This document shows, piece by piece, positions 25,824 to 33,183 of a stretch of DNA of 44,494 nt. Source of the DNA: Lachnospiraceae bacterium (GTDB lineage: Bacteria > Bacillota > Clostridia > Lachnospirales > Lachnospiraceae); assembly GCA_017513005.1 (NCBI GenBank), contig JAFWDM010000126.1, forward strand, positions 1-44,494, written 5' to 3'. Position 1 is the stretch's first letter, and every line of letters begins with the position of its first letter. Position numbers and translations under genes: made by a program. Below the pieces are notes generated by a model. The model was not told the DNA's origin, did not search any database, and saw only the letters and a program-made list of their open reading frames with translations.

Positions 25824-27242
25824 TCAGATGGAAGCGTGCTTTCTGGAGGGAAGTGCTTCGCGCTTGGAATAGAGCACTTCGACAGCGCCGATCAGGTACC
25901 TGCGCACGTCTGCAGGGGCGATGATCTGATCCACCAGGCCGCGGGAAGCTGCCGCCTCGATGCTGTTCTGCATGGCATCGTAGTCCTTTGCCGCTTTCGC
26001 GATCTCAGATGCGTCACCGTCACAGAGGATGGGGGCGGCAAATTTTCCTTCCAGGATGCCCACTGTGGCGCCTTCATAGGCGATCGTGATGTCCGCACCG
26101 AGGGCCTTGCTGTTCATGACGGCATAGGCACTGCCGCCGGCGCGTTTCGTGATCACATTGATCTTCGGGACAGTCGCGCCGGCAAACACTGCTGCCAAGC
26201 CGGCTGCCGCCGCTGCCACTGTGTTCTCCTCGCACTCGGAAGCCGCAAAACCATCGACATTCGTCAATGTGATGACCGGGATCTCGAACGCGTCACAGAA
26301 ACGGACCAGGGAAGCCGCTTTTGCACAGCCTGCAGAGGTCAGGGCCGCGCTGTATTCCTCCGCTTTTGCGCCTGTCTCGTCAAAGGATGCACGCCGGTTG
26401 GCGGCAAAGCCGACTGTGGTGCCTCCCATGCGCGCCAGACCCGTGAACATCTCCTTTGCACAGGCATTTTTTGTCTCGAAAACGAGCCCGCTGTCCACGA
26501 TCTCGAGAAGCGCTGCCTTCGGATCTTCGATGAAAGCCGCTGCCGAAGGGCAGGACCGGTTCAGGTCGTCAGCGCAGTCTGCCGCCGCCTCATCCTCGTT
26601 GTTCGAGGGGAGAAGGCCGAGCAGGAAACGGATCTGTCCGAGGATCTCCTCCTGTGTCCCGACGAAGTCGACGCAGCCTGCCGCCGCCTTATTTGCTGCG
26701 GACGCCGTGTCGTTGGCCTCCTCATGGTTGCCTGCGAGGGCGTTCGGGGAATTTACGAACAGATGCGCGTCATTTTCCATGAAAGTGAAGTCTGCCATAG
26801 CGGCTGACAAGGCAAGTCCGCCGCCGCAGTTTCCGAAGACCGCGCTGATCTGCGGGATCACCCCGGAAGCCTTCGCCTGCTCCGCATAGATCTTGCCGAA
26901 CGCATCCAGCGCGTCCACACCTTCCTGAAGACGGAGCCCTGCGGAATCGATCAGGCCGACCACCGGCGCCCCGGTACGAAGGGCCATGCGGTAGAGGTTG
27001 ACGATCTTTCTGGCGTGCATCTCACCGATGCTGCCGCCGAGCACGTCGGCGTCCTGACTGTAGACGTAGACCAGACGGCCGTCTGCCAGACCGTAGCCTG
27101 TAATGACGCCGTCGGAAGCTTCACGGGCGGGTGCCATGTTGAAATCCGTCGCTCTGGACTTTACGAGCGCGCCGACCTCAACAAAGCTGTTTGCGTCGAG
27201 CAGAGAATAAATCCGCTGTCTCGCTTTTGAAGTACTGCTCAT
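25824..27242 (-). CDS. mmdA: Acyl-CoA carboxyltransferase subunit (MmdA / transcarboxylase 12S-like)
   Basis: 472 residues from ATG 27242, with GGAGGTCC upstream; the longer frame to 27272 lacks a site. It is a carboxyl transferase (crotonase-like, PF01039 type) with both halves: acyl-CoA side GYGLADGRLVYVYSQD, GGSIGEMHARKI, APVVGLIDSAGLRLQEGVDAL and the oxyanion GNCGGGLALSAAM; carboxybiotin side FCDAFEIPVITLTNVDGF, KINVITKRAGGSAYAVM and ALGADITIAYEGATVGI. Relatives are methylmalonyl-CoA decarboxylase alpha, propionyl-CoA carboxylase beta and the 12S subunit; substrate choice cannot be settled from the sequence. It is slightly shorter than the usual ~510. It leads the five-gene operon with its own upstream promoter region. 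Confidence 0.88.
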   Translation of the reverse strand: MSSTSKARQRIYSLLDANSFVEVGALVKSRATDFNMAPAREASDGVITGYGLADGRLVYVYSQDADVLGGSIGEMHARKIVNLYRMALRTGAPVVGLIDSAGLRLQEGVDALDAFGKIYAEQAKASGVIPQISAVFGNCGGGLALSAAMADFTFMENDAHLFVNSPNALAGNHEEANDTASAANKAAAGCVDFVGTQEEILGQIRFLLGLLPSNNEDEAAADCADDLNRSCPSAAAFIEDPKAALLEIVDSGLVFETKNACAKEMFTGLARMGGTTVGFAANRRASFDETGAKAEEYSAALTSAGCAKAASLVRFCDAFEIPVITLTNVDGFAASECEENTVAAAAAGLAAVFAGATVPKINVITKRAGGSAYAVMNSKALGADITIAYEGATVGILEGKFAAPILCDGDASEIAKAAKDYDAMQNSIEAAASRGLVDQIIAPADVRRYLIGAVEVLYSKREALPSRKHASI

Positions 27243-27321
27243 GTTCTGGACCTCCAAATCCTTCCTGCACAAGACCGGTCCATACCGGTCCTGCTGCAGT
27301 GTTACAGAATTGAAAAATATA

Positions 27322-27345
27322 AGTACTGTTCCGGATTAAAGTACT
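27322..27345 (-). promoter_or_regulatory. Paired AGTACT palindromes in the leader of the decarboxylase operon
   Basis: Two AGTACT palindromes (27322-27327 and 27340-27345), 18 nt apart centre to centre, lie in the leader between the proposed promoter and mmdA. They could form an operator; no known regulator is assigned. Confidence 0.3.
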
Positions 27346-27364
27346 AAATAAAAATGTAATTGAT

Positions 27365-27384
27365 AGTATATCACAGCTTGTCAA
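27365..27384 (-). promoter_or_regulatory. Possible promoter of the decarboxylase operon
   Basis: The minus strand has TATACT (27365-27370) preceded by TGA, an extended -10. A perfect TTGACA (27379-27384) lies only 8 nt upstream, too close to act as its -35; at 20-nt spacing TTGACA could serve a TACATT. The exact promoter is uncertain. Confidence 0.4.
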
Positions 27385-27454
27385 TAAAAAAACGCCGGAT
27401 AATTCGCACGGAAACGGTTTCCTCTTCCGCTTCCTCCCGAAATCATGAAAAGCG

Positions 27455-28231
27455 CTAGATATTGAGCTTGGAAGCGACTTCCTCCTCCGCCTCCTCCTGA
27501 AAGACCTCCATAAGAGACAGATCCGGCTCGGGAAGATCCTCCAGAGACCGGATCCCGAAGGAGCGCAGGAACTGCTCCGTCGTGCCGAACAGCAGGGGCC
27601 TGCCGGGGACTTCCTTTCGCCCGACCTCCTGGACCAGGTCAAAAGAGACCAGACGGCTGATCGCAAAGTCGCTGTTGACGCCCCGGATCTGCTCGACCTC
27701 CAGCCTTGTCACCGGCTGCCGGAAGGCTATGATGGAGAGGGTCTCCATCAGTGTCGGCGTCAGCTTCGGCTTTTTGGGCTCGCTGGCGATCCGGATGAGG
27801 CAGTCGTACAGTTCCGGCTTGGTGGAGAGCTGCAGGGAATCGCCGTACCAGTTCAGGACGAGGCCGCTGGCGCTGCCCCTGTATCGGTCCGCCAGCATGC
27901 CGGCAGCCGCGCGCGCCTGATCCGCTGTGATCTCCAGGGCCTGCGCGATCGAATCGACCGGGACTGAATCTCCCATGGCAAAGAGGATCGCCTCCATGGC
28001 AGCGACAAGGGTGTCCGAGCTCTTTGGACTCTCCTTCTCTGTATCTTCCGGATCTATTGTTTCCCCCGGCTTCTCCTCTTCCGGATCTGCCCTTTCCTCC
28101 GGTATCTGCGGTCTTTTCAGAGAGAGCACGTCGGGATCCTCCGCAGAGCCGGAAGTCAGTCCGGGAGGATCTGCAGGGCTCTCTCTATGATCGTCCTGTA
28201 TATTTTTTAAAACAATGCGTTCCTCTTCCAA
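27455..28231 (-). CDS. scpB: Segregation and condensation protein B
   Basis: 258 residues from a TTG start at 28231, chosen because AGGAG lies 5 nt upstream; the ATG frame to 28312 runs through the rpsU terminator. ScpB is the winged-helix kleisin-associated subunit of the SMC-ScpA-ScpB condensin for chromosome segregation. Family strings: VAAMEAILFAMGDSVPVDSIA, KLTPTLMETLSIIAFRQPVTRLEVEQIRG split over the second winged helix, and GRPLLFGTTEQFLRSFG. It has an unusual acidic, Pro/Glu/Asp-rich N-terminal extension of about 70 residues before the conserved core, and an acidic tail. scpA is not adjacent, although it usually precedes scpB. Confidence 0.9.
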   Translation of the reverse strand: MEEERIVLKNIQDDHRESPADPPGLTSGSAEDPDVLSLKRPQIPEERADPEEEKPGETIDPEDTEKESPKSSDTLVAAMEAILFAMGDSVPVDSIAQALEITADQARAAAGMLADRYRGSASGLVLNWYGDSLQLSTKPELYDCLIRIASEPKKPKLTPTLMETLSIIAFRQPVTRLEVEQIRGVNSDFAISRLVSFDLVQEVGRKEVPGRPLLFGTTEQFLRSFGIRSLEDLPEPDLSLMEVFQEEAEEEVASKLNI

Positions 28232-28277
28232 AAGAACTCCTATTAAAAATCCTGTTACCGAAATCCTCTGCATGGAA

Positions 28278-28301
28278 AAGCCCCGGCAGATGCCGGGGCT
28301 T
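28278..28301 (-). terminator. Terminator after rpsU
   Basis: A 10-bp GC-rich stem (AAGCCCCGGC at 28278-28287 with GCCGGGGCTT at 28292-28301) and a 4-nt loop. On the minus strand it is followed by a short T-run. It lies about 80 nt after the rpsU stop and 46 nt before the scpB start, so scpB may depend on readthrough or its own promoter. Confidence 0.7.
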
Positions 28302-28379
28302 ATAATTTCCAATTTTGGATCTCAGTCACCGGGTGACCGAAAATCCGGCGCCAGCAATAACGATACTGATCCTCTGTAA

Positions 28380-28556
28380 TCAGTTATACTTGCGCTTTCT
28401 GGCAGCTTCGGACTTTTTCTTGCGCTTGACGCTGGGCTTCTCGTAATGCTCTCTCTTACGAATCTCCTGCTGGATGCCCGCCTTCGCGCAGCTTCTCTTG
28501 AAGCGGCGCAGTGCGCTGTCCAATGTCTCATTTTCTTTGACAATTACGCTTGACAT
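28380..28556 (-). CDS. rpsU: 30S ribosomal protein S21
   Basis: 58 residues from ATG 28556, with GGGAGGG upstream. A small basic ribosomal protein with the family strings [38 protein letters not shown] and the Lys/Arg-rich end RKRKYN. S21 sits near the anti-Shine-Dalgarno end of 16S rRNA and helps initiation. It has its own strong promoter (28713-28740) and a leader of about 150 nt, and is closed by the hairpin at 28278-28301. Length is normal. Confidence 0.97.
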   Translation of the reverse strand: MSSVIVKENETLDSALRRFKRSCAKAGIQQEIRKREHYEKPSVKRKKKSEAARKRKYN

Positions 28557-28654
28557 ATGCTCTACCCTCCCTTCAGTCCCCTCAGTTCGACATCGCTTCG
28601 TGTGTTGTTTCGATATCAAATGTCCCGACTGAACAGGTTATTTACCATATTTTG

Positions 28655-28696
28655 ACAGGGATGTTGTTGTTTTCCCGAATATATAAAAAGCCCTGT
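28655..28696 (-). promoter_or_regulatory. Stem-forming segment in the rpsU leader
   Basis: ACAGGG (28655-28660) pairs with CCCTGT (28691-28696), extended by TTTT/AAAA across one bulged G, inside the ~150-nt leader of rpsU. There is no T-run. It could be a regulatory leader structure; no known family is recognised. Confidence 0.3.
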
Positions 28697-28712
28697 AAAA
28701 ACATGCATTACA

Positions 28713-28740
28713 ATTATAGCATGGAATCCTGATTCGTCAA
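28713..28740 (-). promoter_or_regulatory. Sigma-A promoter of rpsU
   Basis: The minus strand reads TTGACG (28735-28740), a 16-bp spacer ending TGC, and TATAAT (28713-28718): near-consensus with an extended -10. The -35 lies only 9 nt downstream of the alaS stop codon. Confidence 0.72.
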
Positions 28741-28749
28741 CAATATTTT

Positions 28750-31422
28750 TTACTTTATCATGCCCTGCAGGACCTCCGGTGCCTTTGCGAGCGCGGCAGG
28801 GATCCCGGCGGGATTTTTACCTCCCGCCTGTGCCATATTCGGGCGGCCGCCTCCGCCGCCTCCGACTTCCTTCGCGATCGCCTTGATGAGATTGCCGGCA
28901 TGGGCGCCCTTCTTCACGGCATCCTCTGTCGCCATGGTCATGAGGCTGACCTTTCCGTCCTTGTCGGAGATGAGCAGGACGACGCCGCCGCCCATCTTCT
29001 CCTTCAGCTGGTCGCCGAGGTCGCGCAGACCGTTCATATCGACGCCGGGAACGGCTGCAGCAAGGAACTTCACGCCGCCGATCTCCGTGACCTGATCCAT
29101 GACATCGCCCAGGGCCGACCGGGCTTCCTTTGCCTTGAGAGACTCGACCTCGCTCTTTGCGGCTTTGAGTTCCTCCTGAAGCCTCCTGATATGGTCTGCG
29201 AGTGTGGCCGGCGTCGCCTTCACGAGGGAGGCGGCCTCATTCATCTCGCGCTCCATCTCTTCATAATAAGAACGGACGTTGTCGCCGGTCAGGGCTTCGA
29301 TCCTGCGGACGCCTGCCGCGACGCCGTTTTCAGAGAGGATCTTGAACTGGCCGATCCGGCTGGTATTGTCCACATGCGTGCCGCCGCAGAGCTCGGTGGA
29401 GAAGTCTCCCATCTTCACGACGCGGACTTCCTCGCCGTACTTCTCGCCGAACAGAGCCATCGCGCCGCTCTTTTTGGCTTCTTCGATGCCCATGATCGCC
29501 GTCTCGACCGGCAGGGCTTCTCCGATCTTCAGGTTGACGATGTCCTCGACCTTTTTGAGCTCCTCTGCGGTCATCGCCTGGTAGTGGCTGAAGTCAAAAC
29601 GGGTCCGGTCCGCATCCTGGTAGGAGCCCTTCTGCTCGACATGGGTGCCGAGAACTTCGCGCAGGGCCTTCTGCATCAGATGGGTCGCACTGTGGTTGCG
29701 GCAGGTCGCCCGGCGCTCCTCCGGATCGACGGACAGGGTGACTTCGTCCCCCAGTCTGAACATGCCGGCTGTGACAGTGCCGATATGGGCGACCTTCTGA
29801 CCGGAGACCGGCTCCGTCTTCTCCACTTTAAACACGGCATTGCCGCAGGTGATCGTGCCTGTATCGCCGACCTGGCCGCCCTTTGTGGCATAAAAAGGCG
29901 TGCGGTCTGTGATGATGGCGGCTCTGGAGCCGTCAGTGACAGCGTCTGCGGTCTCATCCGGACCGACAGGGACACCGTTCTCATCCAGATCGGAGAGGTG
30001 GGCCAGGGCCAGGATCCTGCCGGAATCCGTGATGTGGTCGTAGCCGGTGAAAAGGGTCTCGATCGATGCATCCATCCGATCGTAGACGGTGGCAGCGGCG
30101 CCGCTGTAGTTGGTCTTGATCCAGGAGCCCTTGGACTTCTGCCTGGCCTCCTCGCGGGCGGCCTCAAAACCTGCCTGGTCCACGGTGCAGCCGTTCTCGG
30201 CCGCCACGTCCTCGGTGGAATCGATCGGGAATCCGTAGGTATCATAAAGAAGGAAGGCATCTTTGCCGGAAATTTCCGTCCGGCCTTCCGCACGGAGCTT
30301 CTCGAGCATACCGCCCAGGATCTCGAGGCCCTGGTCGATGGTCTTCTCGAAGCGCTCTTCCTCGAGCCGGATGTTGTTCAGGATAAACTCCTGTTTCTCC
30401 TCGAGTTCGGGATAGCCGTCCTTGGATCCGTCGATGACCGCCTGTGCAAGGGTGGTCATGAAGGCCTCTTTGATCCCCAGCTTGCGGCCCTGCCGGATCG
30501 CGCGCCGGATCAGACGGCGCAGGACATAGCCGCGGCCCTCATTGGTGGGCATGATGCCGTCGGAGATCATAAAGGTCGTGGACCGGATATGATCGGTGAT
30601 GATGCGCACGGAGACATCGATGCCGTGCTCTTTGCCGTACTCGCAGCCGGCCAGTTCGCAGACCTTGTCGCGCAGGGCGCGGACGGTGTCGACGTCAAAA
30701 AGGGACTCCACATCCTGGACAGCGACAGCCAGGCGCTCGAGGCCCATGCCGGTATCGATATTCTTCTGCACCAGGTCTGTGTAGTTGCCGTGCCCGTCGT
30801 TATTGAACTGGGAAAAGACGATGTTCCAGACTTCCATGAAGCGGTCTCCTTCGCCGCCCATGACGTCCTCGGGACCGTTCCCCCACTGCTCGCCGCGGTC
30901 GTAGTAGATCTCGCTGCAGGGACCGCAGGGGCCGGAACCGTGCTCCCAGAAATTGTCCTCTTTGCCGAACTTATAGATCCTCTCCGCGGGGACATGCATC
31001 TTGTTCAGCCAGATGTCATAGGCCTCGTCGTCCCCCTCATAGACGGAGGGATACAGGCGCTCGGGATCCAGACCGACCCATTCGGTCAAAAACTCCCAGG
31101 CCCAGGGGATGGACTCATTCTTGAAATAGTCGCCAAAGGAGAAATTGCCCAGCATCTCGAAGAAGGTGCCGTGGCGCGCGGTCTTGCCGACATTCTCCAG
31201 ATCGCCGGTGCGGATGCACTTCTGGCAGGTCGTTACACGCCGGCGGGGCGGGATCTCCTGGCCCGTGAAATAGGGCTTGAGGGGCGCCATGCCGGAATTG
31301 ATGATCAGAAGACTCTTGTCATTGTGGGGAACCAGGGAAAAGCTGTTCATGCGAAGATGTCCCTTGCTCTCAAAGAACTTCAGGAACATCTCGCGCAGCT
31401 CGTTTACACCATATTTTTTCAT
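28750..31422 (-). CDS. alaS: Alanine--tRNA ligase
   Basis: 890 residues, full length for the family; ATG 31422 with GAGG upstream. It charges tRNA-Ala and edits Ser/Gly mischarges. The class II catalytic domain is at the N terminus (FFESKGHLRMNSFSLVP, TCQKCIRTGDLENVG, FEMLGNFSFGDYFK, EVWNIVFSQFN). The editing domain carries the zinc motif His residues in RNHSATHLMQKALR and the Cys/His of TELCGGTHVDNTSRIG. A C-terminal DHHA1/C-Ala domain ends GGGGGGRPNMAQAGGKNP. It is 24 nt downstream of glyQS, so the two synthetase genes form an operon. No T-box is visible in front of either. Confidence 0.97.
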   Translation of the reverse strand: MKKYGVNELREMFLKFFESKGHLRMNSFSLVPHNDKSLLIINSGMAPLKPYFTGQEIPPRRRVTTCQKCIRTGDLENVGKTARHGTFFEMLGNFSFGDYFKNESIPWAWEFLTEWVGLDPERLYPSVYEGDDEAYDIWLNKMHVPAERIYKFGKEDNFWEHGSGPCGPCSEIYYDRGEQWGNGPEDVMGGEGDRFMEVWNIVFSQFNNDGHGNYTDLVQKNIDTGMGLERLAVAVQDVESLFDVDTVRALRDKVCELAGCEYGKEHGIDVSVRIITDHIRSTTFMISDGIMPTNEGRGYVLRRLIRRAIRQGRKLGIKEAFMTTLAQAVIDGSKDGYPELEEKQEFILNNIRLEEERFEKTIDQGLEILGGMLEKLRAEGRTEISGKDAFLLYDTYGFPIDSTEDVAAENGCTVDQAGFEAAREEARQKSKGSWIKTNYSGAAATVYDRMDASIETLFTGYDHITDSGRILALAHLSDLDENGVPVGPDETADAVTDGSRAAIITDRTPFYATKGGQVGDTGTITCGNAVFKVEKTEPVSGQKVAHIGTVTAGMFRLGDEVTLSVDPEERRATCRNHSATHLMQKALREVLGTHVEQKGSYQDADRTRFDFSHYQAMTAEELKKVEDIVNLKIGEALPVETAIMGIEEAKKSGAMALFGEKYGEEVRVVKMGDFSTELCGGTHVDNTSRIGQFKILSENGVAAGVRRIEALTGDNVRSYYEEMEREMNEAASLVKATPATLADHIRRLQEELKAAKSEVESLKAKEARSALGDVMDQVTEIGGVKFLAAAVPGVDMNGLRDLGDQLKEKMGGGVVLLISDKDGKVSLMTMATEDAVKKGAHAGNLIKAIAKEVGGGGGGRPNMAQAGGKNPAGIPAALAKAPEVLQGMIK

Positions 31423-31446
31423 GAATAACCTCGTATCATATACCCG

Positions 31447-32835
31447 TCAGAAATCAAATTTGTCCAGAAACCATGCATCCAGCTCGTCGATCGGGACGCG
31501 GACCTGCTCCATGGAGTCGCGCATGCGGATGGTGACGGCTTTGTCCTCTGCCGATTCAAAGTCGTAGGTCAGGCAGAAGGGCGTGCCGATCTCATCCTGT
31601 CTGCGGTAGCGCTTGCCGATGTTGCCGCGGTCGTCGAACTCGCAGTTGTAGTGCCTGGAGAGCTTTTTATAGATCTCGAAGGCCTCGCCGGAGAGCTTTT
31701 TGGACAGGGGCAGGACGCCGATCTTGACGGGTGCCAGAGCCGGGTGGAACCGCATGACAGTCCGCTTGTCGCCGCCCTCCAGCTCCTCTTCGTCATAGGC
31801 GGCACACAAAAAGGCCAGGGTGACGCGGTCTGCGCCCAGCGAGGGCTCGATGACGTAGGGAATGTAACGGATCTTCTTCTGGTCGTCGAAATAGGTCAGG
31901 TCCTCACCGGAGGTGTTCTGGTGCTGGGTCAGGTCATAGTCGGTCCTGTCCGCGATGCCCCAGAGCTCGCCCCATCCGAAGGGGAAGAGGAACTCGATGT
32001 CCGTGGTGGCCTTGGAATAGAAGGAAAGCTCCTCCTTGTCGTGGTCGCGCATGCGGGTCTCCTCGGGCTTGAGGCCCAGGGTCATGAGCCAGTTCCAGCA
32101 GTAATCCTTCCAGTATTTGAACCATTCAAGATCGGTGTCCGGCTCGCAGAAGAATTCGAGCTCCATCTGCTCAAACTCACGGGTGCGGAAGGTGAAGTTT
32201 CCGGGCGTGATCTCGTTTCGGAAGGACTTGCCGACCTGGCAGATGCCGAAGGGGATCTTTTTCCTGGATGTCCTCTGGACGTTCTTGAAATTGACAAAAA
32301 TGCCCTGTGCGGTCTCGGGACGCAGGTAGACGGTCGCTGTGGAGTCCTCGGTGACGCCCTGGAAGGTCTTGAACATGAGGTTGAACTGGCGGATATCGGT
32401 CCAGTGGAACTTGCCGCAGGTCGGGCAGGGAACACTGAACTTATTGATAAAGCTCATCATCTCATCCGCGGTCCAGCCGTCGACGCTGCCGTCCAGGGTC
32501 ATCTCCTTCTCCTGCGCGTAGCTCTCGATCAGCTGGTCTGCCCGGAAGCGGGCGCCGCAGGCCTTGCAGTCCATCAGGGGATCGGAAAAGCTGGCCAGAT
32601 GTCCACTGGCGATCCAGGTCTTGGGATTCATCAGGATGGCGCAGTCCACGCCGACATTCTCAGGGGTCTCGGTGACGAATTTCTGCCACCAGGCCTTTTT
32701 GACGTTGTTTTTGAGCTCCACGCCCAGATTGCCGTAATCCCAGGTGTTGGCGAGACCGCCGTAGATCTGGGAGCCGGGATAGATGAATCCTCTGTTGTTG
32801 CACAGTGCAACGATCTTTTCCATAGTCTTTTCCAT
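31447..32835 (-). CDS. glyQS: Glycine--tRNA ligase (dimeric, single-chain class II)
   Basis: 462 residues; ATG 32835 with AAAGGAG 12 nt upstream. It is the alpha2-type glycyl-tRNA synthetase, not the alpha2beta2 form. Motifs: [20 protein letters not shown] at the N terminus, a zinc-like Cys pair (CKACG and CPTCG), motif 2 region [20 protein letters not shown], and motif 3 region [14 protein letters not shown]; the C-terminal anticodon-binding domain starts near [14 protein letters not shown]. It leads the glyQS-alaS operon with its own strong promoter. The ~95-nt leader is too short for a T-box, and the conserved T-box sequence was not found. Confidence 0.96.
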   Translation of the reverse strand: MEKTMEKIVALCNNRGFIYPGSQIYGGLANTWDYGNLGVELKNNVKKAWWQKFVTETPENVGVDCAILMNPKTWIASGHLASFSDPLMDCKACGARFRADQLIESYAQEKEMTLDGSVDGWTADEMMSFINKFSVPCPTCGKFHWTDIRQFNLMFKTFQGVTEDSTATVYLRPETAQGIFVNFKNVQRTSRKKIPFGICQVGKSFRNEITPGNFTFRTREFEQMELEFFCEPDTDLEWFKYWKDYCWNWLMTLGLKPEETRMRDHDKEELSFYSKATTDIEFLFPFGWGELWGIADRTDYDLTQHQNTSGEDLTYFDDQKKIRYIPYVIEPSLGADRVTLAFLCAAYDEEELEGGDKRTVMRFHPALAPVKIGVLPLSKKLSGEAFEIYKKLSRHYNCEFDDRGNIGKRYRRQDEIGTPFCLTYDFESAEDKAVTIRMRDSMEQVRVPIDELDAWFLDKFDF

Positions 32836-32933
32836 AATCGGTAACTGCTCCTTTGTGTTTTAGTAATACGATCCGGTCTTTTCTGCACGCGGCAGAGAAA
32901 ACAGGCTTTCTTTTAAACAGACTACAAACGCCT

Positions 32934-32966
32934 ATTATAGGATATGGCAGTTGATTTTTCAACTGC
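32934..32966 (-). promoter_or_regulatory. Promoter of glyQS-alaS with a perfect hairpin over the -35
   Basis: The minus strand has TTGAAA (32957-32962), a 17-bp spacer and TATAAT (32934-32939). An 8-bp perfect inverted repeat, GCAGTTGA (32947-32954) with TCAACTGC (32959-32966) around TTTT, covers the -35 and looks like an operator dyad. Confidence 0.68.
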
Positions 32967-33183
32967 AAATAATCCCCGGAGTAACGGATCGGGAACAGGG
33001 ATTCCGGGAATTCCGGCCGCATGCCGGGCACACCGCCTGAAACGTGTTCTGCACGACCTGCGCGCTGCCCGTCCCCGGGACACTGGCATCTGAGAGGCCG
33101 GAAAGCCCTCCTTTTTCGTCCGATCCGGTCGTTGCAATGCCTCCAGGATCCCCAGGCTTTCAGCTCCATGCAGCCTCACAGTT
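32967..33183. other. GC-rich spacer between 5'-nucleotidase and glyQS promoter
   Basis: About 217 bp with no assigned gene. One minus-strand frame stays open (about 32965-33155) and contains an Ala-Val-CPACG stretch like a zinc-ribbon knuckle, but it has no credible start or ribosome site. Short palindromes (TTCCGGGAA, GGCATGCC-like) are present. No clear terminator for the 5'-nucleotidase gene was found here. It may be decayed coding sequence. Confidence 0.35.

Noticed and set aside
27385-27454. Terminator after scpB
   Set aside because: There is a T-run near 27386-27392, but the preceding sequence gives only a very weak stem, so no terminator is called.
28900-31428. Very long plus-strand frame (842 codons) opposite alaS
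   Set aside because: It is the mirror of a GC-rich, strongly codon-biased real gene; alaS is complete with all motifs and the opposite frame has no recognisable domain or ribosome site.
32965-33155. Small minus-strand frame with a CPACG motif
   Set aside because: No start codon with a ribosome site and no recognisable family; noted only as possible decayed sequence.
32836-33183. T-box riboswitch upstream of glyQS
   Set aside because: The conserved T-box sequence was not found on the minus strand, and the promoter leaves a leader of only about 95 nt.
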